A stretch of 13,519 nucleotides of DNA from Nitrospirota bacterium (lineage in GTDB: Bacteria; Nitrospirota; Thermodesulfovibrionia; Thermodesulfovibrionales; UBA1546): assembly GCA_004298625.1 (NCBI GenBank), contig SCSY01000079.1, positions 1 to 13,519 on the forward strand, read 5' to 3'. The notes below the pieces were generated by a model. The model worked only from the letters and a program-made list of their open reading frames with translations, ran no database searches and was not told the origin of the DNA. Made by a program: the position numbers and the translations under genes. Positions 1 to 5,211 of this stretch are shown here, piece by piece (the first letter of the stretch is position 1; every line of letters starts with the position of its first letter).

Positions 1-1
1 T

Positions 2-1105
2 TTTGGGGCTGGCGTTCTTGAGATACTGCCGGATGGTTTCGGGTTTTTGAGATCACCTGATTACAGCTATCTTCCGGGGCCTGACGACATATATGTCTCT
101 CCGTCACAGATACGCAGGTTTACCCTGAGGACAGGAGACCTGGTTTCAGGCCAGATCAGGCCGCCAAAAGAGAGCGAGCGGTATTTTGCTCTTCTTAAAG
201 TAGAGGCGGTAAACCATGAATCTCCTGAAGACAGCATAAACAGGACTCTCTTTGACAACCTCACCCCGTATTACCCTACGGAAAGGATAAAACTGGAATA
301 CGACCCGACTGATTTTTCAACAAGGGTCATGGAACTTATATGCCCTGTCGGCAAAGGGCAAAGAGGAATGATAGTCGCCGCGCCAAGGACAGGGAAAACG
401 ATGCTCTTGCAGTCAATCGCTAAGGCTATAAAGAAAAACCACCGAGAGATACACCTTATTATTCTGCTGATTGATGAAAGGCCTGAAGAGGTAACTGACT
501 GGAAGAGACAGGTCTCGACAGCAGAGATAATCAGCTCGACATTCGATGAGCCCCCTCAGAGGCACTGTCAGGTTGCCGAGATGGTTATAGACAGGGCCAA
601 GAGACTCGTTGAAAGCAAGCGCGACGTAGTCATACTCCTCGACAGCATAACGAGGCTTGCAAGGGCCTATAATGCGATCATACCTACAAGCGGAAAGGTT
701 CTGTCAGGCGGACTCGATTCAAACGCCCTGCAAAAACCAAAAAGATTTTTTGGAGCGGCAAGAAACATTGAAAACGGCGGCAGCATTACAATCCTTGCAA
801 CTGCCCTGGTTGACACCGGAAGCAGAATGGACGACGTTATATTCGAAGAATTCAAAGGCACCGGCAATATGGAACTTCATCTCGACAGAAAACTCGTTGA
901 GAAACGGATATTCCCGACCATAGATATAAATGCATCAGGCACAAGAAAAGAGGAACTCCTCGTTGAAAAAGACGGCCTTAACAAAATGTGGATATTAAGA
1001 AAGGTGCTGAATCCGCTCAGCACTGTTGAAAGCATGGAGTTTTTGCTTGGAAAACTCACCGGCACAAAAACAAATAAAGACTTCCTTGATTTGATGAATA
1101 CATAA
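2..1105 (+). CDS. rho: Transcription termination factor Rho (5' end outside window)
   Basis: Rho is the hexameric RNA-dependent ATPase helicase that loads on C-rich nascent RNA and ends transcription. The reading frame is open from base 2 with no start, and the codons before base 47 already encode Rho sequence (GVLEILPDGFGFLRS), so the gene runs off the left edge. About 367 residues are visible; family members are about 420, so roughly the first 50 are missing. The RNA-binding OB region (PGPDDIYVSPSQIRRF, RTGD, GQIRPPKESERYFALL) is followed by the ATPase. Walker A APRTGKT is at about 383-403, the catalytic-glutamate segment LLIDERPEEVT follows, Walker B VVILLDSITRLARAYN comes next, then the Q-loop SGKVLSGGLDSNALQKPKRF and R-loop segment FKGTGNMELHLDRK. 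The C-terminus (KMWILRKVL, TKTNKDFLDLM) is complete. The next gene is convergent, 39 bp away; rpmE, often beside rho, is absent. No intrinsic terminator is visible. Identification is firm. Confidence 0.97.
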   Translation, partial: FGAGVLEILPDGFGFLRSPDYSYLPGPDDIYVSPSQIRRFTLRTGDLVSGQIRPPKESERYFALLKVEAVNHESPEDSINRTLFDNLTPYYPTERIKLEYDPTDFSTRVMELICPVGKGQRGMIVAAPRTGKTMLLQSIAKAIKKNHREIHLIILLIDERPEEVTDWKRQVSTAEIISSTFDEPPQRHCQVAEMVIDRAKRLVESKRDVVILLDSITRLARAYNAIIPTSGKVLSGGLDSNALQKPKRFFGAARNIENGGSITILATALVDTGSRMDDVIFEEFKGTGNMELHLDRKLVEKRIFPTIDINASGTRKEELLVEKDGLNKMWILRKVLNPLSTVESMEFLLGKLTGTKTNKDFLDLMNT

Positions 1106-1144
1106 CTTATATTTTAGAATCGGGAAAAGCGTCCTGCACGGCAG

Positions 1145-1561
1145 TTAAAATTTCGACGGTAGTTTGGTATGGCACGAATAGCAGAATTTCTTGCCCTTTA
1201 ATGTTCTCCTCAGATAAAACGTCTTTTTCCCTGTAAGTTTATTTACGGCAGACATGTGAACATCATGACATGTGACACAACTGACCATGCCGTCCTTGTC
1301 GAGGGGCAAGTCCAACGGAACTATCACTTTGGGGACCACGCCAACGGGATGAGAAAGCCTTTTTTCGAGATGGTGACACTTCATGCATATTTTTTCAATA
1401 TTGGTCTTAAGAAGCAAGGCGGTTTTCCCCACCGGCAATTTTTCGTGGCACTCAAAACATCCGACCTTGCCGATGAAATTATGTCCTGCCGCTCTTTCCG
1501 GCATGGCAAAGAGCAGCACGAGGCCCATAAAAATTGTCAAACTGTTATATCTTGAATGCAT
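1145..1561 (-). CDS. Exported tetraheme cytochrome c (doubled CXXCH type)
   Basis: A small exported c-type cytochrome, probably carrying electrons in the periplasm or at the membrane. With ATG at 1561 it is 138 aa. An N-terminal signal peptide (basic start, hydrophobic SLTIFMGLVLLFAM, AAG region) is followed by four CXXCH heme-binding motifs: CFECH at about 35-39, CMKCH at 59-63, CVTCH at 95-99 and CYSCH at 127-131. Extra histidines (HH after motif 2, SHP, DVH after motif 3) could be axial ligands. Start choice: the ATG has GAAGGA 4 nt upstream; a GTG at 1573 with AAGGA 5 nt upstream is a nearly equal alternative adding four residues. The gene overlaps the end of the upstream HAMP gene by 17 bp, implying co-translation. 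All four heme motifs and the spacing between them align with the first half of the heptaheme cytochrome two genes upstream, so the two are paralogues. Redox partner and substrate cannot be read from sequence. Confidence 0.9.
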   Translation of the reverse strand: MHSRYNSLTIFMGLVLLFAMPERAAGHNFIGKVGCFECHEKLPVGKTALLLKTNIEKICMKCHHLEKRLSHPVGVVPKVIVPLDLPLDKDGMVSCVTCHDVHMSAVNKLTGKKTFYLRRTLKGKKFCYSCHTKLPSKF

Positions 1562-2114
1562 CGAGTCCTTCACGTAATTCCTTTATATTTTTTTTCAGCA
1601 AATCCTTTTTCTCCTTAAACAGTTCCTTATCATCATGGCAGATACTCATATCGGTAACAGTGCCGGAGAGTTCGGAAAAACGTTCTTTTATCTTCACGAA
1701 CTTATCCCGCATTGACTTGCCCATCAAATCAAAATCCTCGGCTAAATCCTTAAATTCATCATCTTTTCTAAGCCTGATATTGACGGTAAGATCGCCGTCT
1801 ATAAGCTTTTGTATATCCTGTGAAATCCTGAAAAGCGGTCCGGCCACCTTCCAGAAAACTGATTTCATAGCCAATATCAAGGCAATAATAACGACAAGAA
1901 GGCCTGTCAGGTTTGCCGTTATCATATACGGCAACAGAAATTCATTAATGCTGTCCGGAAGATGAAAGGTATAAATAACCTCATTCAGCCGCCTGCTGGT
2001 CAACACATAAAATAATATCGTTGCGACAATGCCGCCTATTGCAGTAATTACAATAAATCTCAGAAGCATATTTTTTTGAAATCCCTCTAAAGTAAATCTT
2101 TCGGTCCTCATCAT
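1545..2114 (-). CDS. Two-helix HAMP-domain membrane protein without output domain (copy B)
   Basis: A 189-aa inner-membrane protein. Transmembrane helix 1 is at about 17-40 (LLRFIVITAIGGIVATILFYVL), followed by a short periplasmic loop of about 25 residues. Helix 2 is at about 64-88 (ITANLTGLLVVIIALILAMK), then a HAMP-like segment at about 90-143 (characteristic GPLFRI proline start, DGDLTVNIRLRKDDEFKDLAEDFDLM), and a charged coiled-coil-prone tail to the C-terminus. HAMP domains normally relay signals to a kinase, cyclase or chemotaxis module; none is present here and the loop is too small for a usual sensor domain. Two ATGs are adjacent at 2114 and 2111. GGGAGG lies 1 nt from the first and 4 nt from the second, so translation may begin at the second. 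The gene is 24 bp downstream of the heptaheme gene and overlaps the tetraheme gene. It resembles the other HAMP protein in size and architecture. Function is unknown; a redox-signalling or cytochrome-anchoring role is inferred. Confidence 0.85.
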   Translation of the reverse strand: MMRTERFTLEGFQKNMLLRFIVITAIGGIVATILFYVLTSRRLNEVIYTFHLPDSINEFLLPYMITANLTGLLVVIIALILAMKSVFWKVAGPLFRISQDIQKLIDGDLTVNIRLRKDDEFKDLAEDFDLMGKSMRDKFVKIKERFSELSGTVTDMSICHDDKELFKEKKDLLKKNIKELREGLDAFKI

Positions 2115-2122
2115 TCCTCCCT

Positions 2123-2140
2123 AAGGGGGCCCGGCCCCTT
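2123..2140 (-). other. GC-rich intercistronic palindrome between heptaheme and HAMP B genes
   Basis: AAGGGG and CCCCTT arms of 6 bp flank a 6-nt GC-rich centre. The hairpin overlaps the heptaheme stop codon and ends just before the GGGAGG ribosome binding site of HAMP copy B. It has no U-tract, so it is not a classical terminator. It could stabilise the upstream message or tune translation of the downstream gene; that role is inferred. Confidence 0.4.
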
Positions 2141-2939
2141 ATCTATTATGACATTTCAGGCAGAGCGCGCTGCCTCTATTGCTCATGACAAGTTTATTTG
2201 CCTCTGTAGCGTATGGGTCATGACACGAACCACAACCGAGCTTGCCGCTAAAAAGTTTCACCGGCGCCAGAGACGCCTTAGGTTTATATCCTTCGGGATC
2301 CCTCATCCTGGCCTCGTCATAGCTTACGCCTATCGGATGACTGTCAAGATGTTCCGTAAGCTCTCTTGAATGCGTCCAGAACCCGGCTCCCACAAAAGCG
2401 CCGCCCTTGCCTATTGAGTTATCATGGCATGAGAGGCACTGTATGGAGAGACTATCGAGTGCGTCTGAATTATTTGTGCGTATATACCTGGAACCTGCGC
2501 CATGCGCAAAGGCAAGCGCGCTTGTATGAGACATCTCGCCTGGATGTTCCTCATGGCATGTGCTGCAAAATTCCATGCCTGTTACAGGCCTTCTCAAAAG
2601 AGAAACCATCCTGCTCCACTCTAAAGAAGTGTGTATATCATGGCACGTAGCGCAGGTCAGCTTCCTATCAACCGATAGAGGCATATCAGCGGGAATTCTT
2701 GCTTTATTAGGCGCTATTTCGTCAGGATGAGAGTATTTTCTGACAACCTTAGAGTGGCATCGGCTGCAGAGCGTCCGGACCTTTCCTATCATAGGCAAAG
2801 GGCTCTTCTGTCCCGGCTTCGGCATGGCGGCATGACAGCCTTTGCAATCCTCAGGAGAAAATTCGTGAGGACTCTCGAAAAGCGCATACCCCACAGCTCC
2901 GAGAATAACTAATAAAAAAAATGCATAAAAAAATTTCAT
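2139..2939 (-). CDS. Exported heptaheme cytochrome c (doubled CXXCH type)
   Basis: A 266-aa multiheme c-type cytochrome. The N-terminus (MKFFYAFFLLVILGAVGYAL) is a signal peptide or an uncleaved membrane anchor. Seven CXXCH motifs follow: CKGCH 32-36, CSRCH 58-62, CATCH 96-100, CSTCH 125-129, CLSCH 168-172, CGSCH 236-240 and CLKCH 260-264. Additional histidines (SHPDE, DIH, EEHP, SHT, SHPIG) can supply distal ligands. The first four motifs match the downstream tetraheme protein in order, spacing and flanking sequence (SHP, then TCHD-H, then LRR before the fourth motif). The last three form a C-terminal extension ending in the KLVMSNRGSALCLKCH pattern typical of doubled-CXXCH cytochromes. The ATG at 2939 overlaps the upstream stop by an ATGA junction, indicating coupled translation; the Shine-Dalgarno of its own (AAGG) is weak. 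Its place in an electron-transfer chain is not determined by the sequence. Confidence 0.92.
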   Translation of the reverse strand: MKFFYAFFLLVILGAVGYALFESPHEFSPEDCKGCHAAMPKPGQKSPLPMIGKVRTLCSRCHSKVVRKYSHPDEIAPNKARIPADMPLSVDRKLTCATCHDIHTSLEWSRMVSLLRRPVTGMEFCSTCHEEHPGEMSHTSALAFAHGAGSRYIRTNNSDALDSLSIQCLSCHDNSIGKGGAFVGAGFWTHSRELTEHLDSHPIGVSYDEARMRDPEGYKPKASLAPVKLFSGKLGCGSCHDPYATEANKLVMSNRGSALCLKCHNR

Positions 2940-3508
2940 GCCCTTATCTTATCCAGGATTCTGTCTGCCTGCCTGGTCGTTTCTATCAGTTCCTTAAGTT
3001 CAGCCTTTATTTCCTCATCGGCGTTCTTCTCCATGCGGTTTTCGATATTCTTTTGTATTGATTCTATTTTTGACACGGCATCTTTAACGGAAGCCAGCCT
3101 TTCCTGATAACTGTCTATGAGTTCATTAAGCCGGGGCGCAAGAGGAAACAAATCGGCAGCTTCAAGAGGGGGCCTCTTTGAAAAATCTCCGCTGCTCAGA
3201 GTCATAGAGAAATCCGAGACAGACTTCAGCGGGGTCACAATCCTTTTTGTTAAGGACCGGCTTAGCGCAATCACCCCGATGAAAATAAAAGCCGCAACAG
3301 GAAGATATATTAAATAGGTCCTCAGATAAAGGGTCCCTTCAAGTTTTTGCAGGGCCCTCAATGACTCGGCATAAGTCAAAGGAAGCTCTTTGGGAAGAAT
3401 AAAATAAAGAGTAAAGGCGGAGACTGCCGCGCCCAACAGAATAACCAGGAACAGATTTGTCCCAAATCTGTAAAAAGAACTTCTTTTAAAAACGGCTGAT
3501 GGCTCCAT
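2936..3508 (-). CDS. Two-helix HAMP-domain membrane protein without output domain (copy A)
   Basis: First gene of the cytochrome cluster, 190 aa from the ATG at 3508. Transmembrane helix 1 is at about 16-38 (TNLFLVILLGAAVSAFTLYF), then a short periplasmic loop (PKELPLTYAESLRALQKLEG). Helix 2 is at about 62-84 (LIYLPVAAFIFIGVIALSRS), a HAMP-like segment at about 88-140 (TPLKSVSDFSMTLSSGDFSK), and a long charged helix (VSKIESIQKNIENRMEK) likely to form a coiled coil in the cytoplasm. No catalytic or methyl-accepting output domain follows. The start is chosen from AGGAGG at 3513-3518, 4 nt before ATG. A longer frame from a TTG at 3571 has no good ribosome binding site. Layout and length match copy B (1545-2114), although direct residue identity looks low. 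The stop overlaps the heptaheme gene start (ATGA). An extended -10 promoter candidate lies about 100 bp upstream. Role is inferred only: membrane partner or signal relay for the cytochromes. Confidence 0.85.
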   Translation of the reverse strand: MEPSAVFKRSSFYRFGTNLFLVILLGAAVSAFTLYFILPKELPLTYAESLRALQKLEGTLYLRTYLIYLPVAAFIFIGVIALSRSLTKRIVTPLKSVSDFSMTLSSGDFSKRPPLEAADLFPLAPRLNELIDSYQERLASVKDAVSKIESIQKNIENRMEKNADEEIKAELKELIETTRQADRILDKIRA

Positions 3509-3512
3509 ATGC

Positions 3513-3518
3513 CCTCCT
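3513..3518 (-). promoter_or_regulatory. Ribosome binding site fixing the start of HAMP copy A
   Basis: AGGAGG on the minus strand sits 4 nt before the ATG at 3508. It is the strongest Shine-Dalgarno in the cytochrome cluster. It favours the 190-aa product over the 211-aa frame opening with TTG at 3571. Confidence 0.75.
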
Positions 3519-3615
3519 GAGCTGATTTTTAGTCCTTGTTTTATTCTCTCATAAAACTTTTCGGCATGCAATAAAAAAATTTTAGAGGCTTTATTTGTCT
3601 GCTTTTGCTTTTTTC

Positions 3616-3621
3616 ATTATA
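3616..3621 (-). promoter_or_regulatory. Extended -10 promoter candidate for the HAMP/cytochrome operon
   Basis: The minus strand reads TGATATAAT, a perfect -10 hexamer (TATAAT) with an upstream TG extension, in an AT-rich stretch. No good TTGACA-like -35 lies 16-18 bp upstream, which is tolerable for extended -10 promoters. Predicted transcription would start near 3609, giving a leader of about 100 nt before the ATG at 3508. It is the only sigma70-like site noticed upstream of the four-gene cluster. Confidence 0.5.
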
Positions 3622-3665
3622 TCACAAACCTTTTCCCTGAACCTCTTTATATGAGACCCCTCCCA

Positions 3666-3715
3666 ACAACGACTGTAGGACAACGACTGACAACAACAAC
3701 TGAGGACAACGACTG
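3666..3715. repeat. Short tandem array of a 13-14 bp unit (ACAACGACTG core)
   Basis: Four copies of the core ACAACGACTG begin at 3666, 3680, 3693 and 3706. The third is degenerate (ACAACAACTG). The period is 13-14 bp, and two copies share the longer form AGGACAACGACTG. The last copy abuts the left inverted repeat of the transposase unit at 3715, so the array is probably linked to the element or marks its target. It is too short and too poorly spaced to be a CRISPR. Confidence 0.7.
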
Positions 3716-3738
3716 GGGTCAGCCCTTGATTCATGACA
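3715..3738 (+). repeat. Left inverted repeat of the RAYT unit
   Basis: Its first 18 bases, GGGGTCAGCCCTTGATTC, are identical to the reverse complement of the right repeat; one mismatch follows, then TGACA matches again. A small GGG-TCAG-CCC hairpin can form at its outer end. It contains the transposase stop codon at 3731-3733. Confidence 0.8.
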
Positions 3739-4693
3739 TAATCTCCTTTTTCTCCGATTCCCACTGTCTCGACAATATTCTGTCAGCCTTCAGTTCTTTC
3801 ATAAGCCTATTGTATTGTTGGGGCACTGAGGATGGATCTCCATACCCCGCTATCCCTGCTATCTCCATGTTGTATGCCGTTGTCTTTTCTTTTGCAAGAC
3901 ATATAAACATCCGGCGCGCATGCCGGCACTCTTTTGTCTCCGGGCTTGAAAGTTTTTTTACGCCATACTGATTGCATACCCTATCTCCCAGTTCCTCAAG
4001 GTCTATTATGCCGCCATATTTCCTCTTTGCCGTTATACCTTTAAGCGCTTTCTTCCTTGTCTCTTTTATTATCTTCTTGATAAATTCTTTGCTGCCTAAT
4101 ATCGCCTGCCCTATTATTTTTTCTTTAGGCAACGGCAGAGGATTCTTTATCCCTGCCTCTGTGAATTCTTTGTATCTCCGATATGCCGCTTTTTTTTCTT
4201 TCCCGTATTCTTCCATCAGCCAGCCCGTACTAAGCCATCCAGGGGTTGTTTCCTTGCCGATATAATATCTGTAGCTGCTCCATTTGTAGTCTTCGGCTCT
4301 GACTGTTATGCCCGCCCTTACGGGATTGAGGTGTATATATCTGGTTAATTCAAGCAGGTATTCTTCTTTTTCTACGCATAGTGATTTGTATCTGCCCGCA
4401 AATATATGTCCAATTACTCCGCGTTGCCTTCTTAGGTAGCTCCCGTATGCGCTCCCGATGTAGTGCGTCAGCTTTGTCAGTTCGCCTAAGGGTGTTGTCA
4501 GGAGCAGGTGATAATGGTTACCCATGATGCAGTATGAGTATAGTTCGGCTTTGTATTTTTCTACTGCCCTCTTTATGGTATCTATGAAATATTCTTTGTC
4601 TTTGTCCTCTGCAAAAATGTGCTCGGTTCTGTTGCCTCTCGATATTATGTGATACGCCGCTCCTTCATATTGTATCCTTAAGGGTCTTGCCAT
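3731..4693 (-). CDS. REP-associated Y1 transposase (RAYT) with DnaA-C-like C-terminal helix-turn-helix
   Basis: A 320-aa HUH-superfamily transposase of the IS200/TnpA-REP type, which nicks single-stranded hairpin DNA through one tyrosine. Typical motifs run in order: MARPLRIQYEGAAYHIISRGN at the N-terminus, the metal-binding HUH motif in MGNHYHLLL (H60, H62), and the catalytic-tyrosine segment RYIHLNPVRAG (likely Y119) followed by KWSSYRYY. The catalytic residues are intact and no frameshift is seen. The C-terminal third, about residues 222-320, is extra to the minimal Y1 domain. It includes HARRMFICLA, NMEIAGIAGYGDPSSV and QYNRL, a spacing that recalls the DnaA C-terminal DNA-binding helix-turn-helix (from memory of the family). 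Translation starts at ATG 4693 with only a weak Shine-Dalgarno. The gene lies inside a 24-bp inverted repeat. It is probably unrelated to the neighbouring operons, apart from sharing their strand. Confidence 0.93.
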   Translation of the reverse strand: MARPLRIQYEGAAYHIISRGNRTEHIFAEDKDKEYFIDTIKRAVEKYKAELYSYCIMGNHYHLLLTTPLGELTKLTHYIGSAYGSYLRRQRGVIGHIFAGRYKSLCVEKEEYLLELTRYIHLNPVRAGITVRAEDYKWSSYRYYIGKETTPGWLSTGWLMEEYGKEKKAAYRRYKEFTEAGIKNPLPLPKEKIIGQAILGSKEFIKKIIKETRKKALKGITAKRKYGGIIDLEELGDRVCNQYGVKKLSSPETKECRHARRMFICLAKEKTTAYNMEIAGIAGYGDPSSVPQQYNRLMKELKADRILSRQWESEKKEIMS

Positions 4694-4722
4694 GAAGATA
4701 TCTTATTCATCTTATGCCTCTT

Positions 4723-4746
4723 TGTCAAGAATCAAGGGCTGACCCC
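4723..4746 (-). repeat. Right inverted repeat of the RAYT unit
   Basis: Mirror copy of the left end. On the plus strand GAATCAAGGGCTGACCCC occupies 4729-4746. AAGGG-CTGA-CCC(C)TT can fold as a hairpin with a CTGA loop and one bulged C, a REP-like structure. It lies 29 bp upstream of the transposase ATG, so it may also overlap its promoter. Confidence 0.8.
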
Positions 4747-5063
4747 TTTTCTTCCCTTTCTTCACAAAAGGGCACAAAGAGGAATACTGGTTTGATGCGT
4801 GGGACGGATTGTTGACAGGGTTTTATTTAAAGCTTTAGTTTAGCTATCCGGACAGTCGCAAAAATATGGAGGAAAAGGAGAGTGTCCGTAGACTTATGCG
4901 TTAAATGAGAGAATGAGACTGAAAACTGGCAATTTCAGCAAGCCGGATAGAAAAAAAAGAGGTGGTTTAAGAAAAAATATTTCAGCCAAACGGATAATGC
5001 GATGAGTTTTTGAAACAAAAAATCAGCAGAAAATCCCTCGCGGACAACGGACAGGACAATTGC

Positions 5064-5080
5064 AAGACCTGACCCCTTTT
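5064..5080 (-). repeat. Solitary sequence resembling the RAYT ends
   Basis: AAGACCTGACCCCTTTT resembles the right RAYT end (AAGGGCTGACCCCTTTT), with two mismatches in 17 bases and the same orientation. No transposase lies beside it. It is probably a solo REP-type insertion or a related end left by an earlier event. It coincides with the point where the in-frame remnant downstream of the 781-aa gene stops looking like protein. Confidence 0.55.
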
Positions 5081-5211
5081 TCTGCTTTTTCCTCCTGTAG
5101 CTTCCCATTGCTTCCGTAGTAAGGTGAATCATCAAATATCTCTCTACCAATGCCAAGGACATCGTTTTTGACCTCAAGATAATACGCCTTAGCCTCGGCC
5201 TGGGGCTGCAA
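5080..5211 (-). pseudogene. In-frame coding remnant beyond the UGA of the 781-aa gene
   Basis: Directly after the UGA at 5212-5214 the same frame stays open for 62 codons, to a stop at 5023. Its first 45 or so codons read like ordinary soluble protein (QPQAEAKAYYLEVKNDVLG, then GREIFDDSPYYGSNGKLQ), and every third base varies as in coding DNA. Protein-like sequence ends where the REP-like sequence begins near 5080. It may be the former C-terminus of the upstream protein, cut off by a nonsense mutation and then truncated by a REP insertion. It could also be chance. I do not recognise a domain in it. Confidence 0.35.

Larger units (their letters stand above)
3715..4746 (-). mobile_element. RAYT / TnpA-REP unit bounded by a 24-bp inverted repeat
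   Basis: The transposase gene is closely enclosed by inverted repeats at 3715-3738 and 4723-4746. They match at 23 of 24 positions. The outer 18 bases, GGGGTCAGCCCTTGATTC read inward, are identical on both sides. The left repeat overlaps the transposase stop codon and the right one lies 29 bp before its start, leaving almost no other cargo in 1,032 bp. No target-site duplication was seen, as expected for Y1 HUH enzymes. In known RAYT systems such flanking sequences are the REP substrates of the transposase. Whether this unit still moves is unknown. Confidence 0.75.
4747..5211. other. Gene-poor interval between RAYT unit and surface-protein operon
   Basis: This 465-bp stretch holds no convincing intact gene. 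It contains an 8-bp inverted repeat (CTATCCGG near 4843, CCGGATAG at 4943-4950) and an imperfect 18-bp direct repeat (4933-4950 and 4980-4997, 14 of 18 matches, starting TTTCAGC). It also has an end-like sequence near 5064 and, at its right side, a coding-looking remnant continuing the frame of the neighbouring gene. No clear terminator with a U-tract was seen for the operon ending at 5212. Confidence 0.6.

Noticed and set aside
1106..1144. Bidirectional terminator between rho and the convergent tetraheme gene
   Set aside because: No stable stem followed by a T-run could be drawn in these 39 bp.
3509..3571. Longer form of HAMP copy A beginning at 3571
   Set aside because: It would begin at TTG with no Shine-Dalgarno, whereas ATG 3508 has AGGAGG at good spacing and gives a product matching copy B in length.
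3666..3715. CRISPR-like array
   Set aside because: The units are about 10 bp with 3-4 bp between them, there are no spacers of normal length and no cas gene is present.
4754..4775. CCCTTT/AAAGGG hairpin as a transcription terminator near the transposase
   Set aside because: The stem is only 6 bp, AT-rich on one side, with no U-tract after it on either strand.
4812..4840. Plus-strand promoter with TTGACA
   Set aside because: The -10 region (TTTAGT) is a poor match and no plus-strand gene follows.
4935..5177. An 80-aa minus-strand open frame in the gap next to the transposase
   Set aside because: It crosses the REP-like sequence, is in a different frame from the better coding-looking remnant, and ends in a low-complexity Phe/Leu-rich run. 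No good ribosome binding site was seen.
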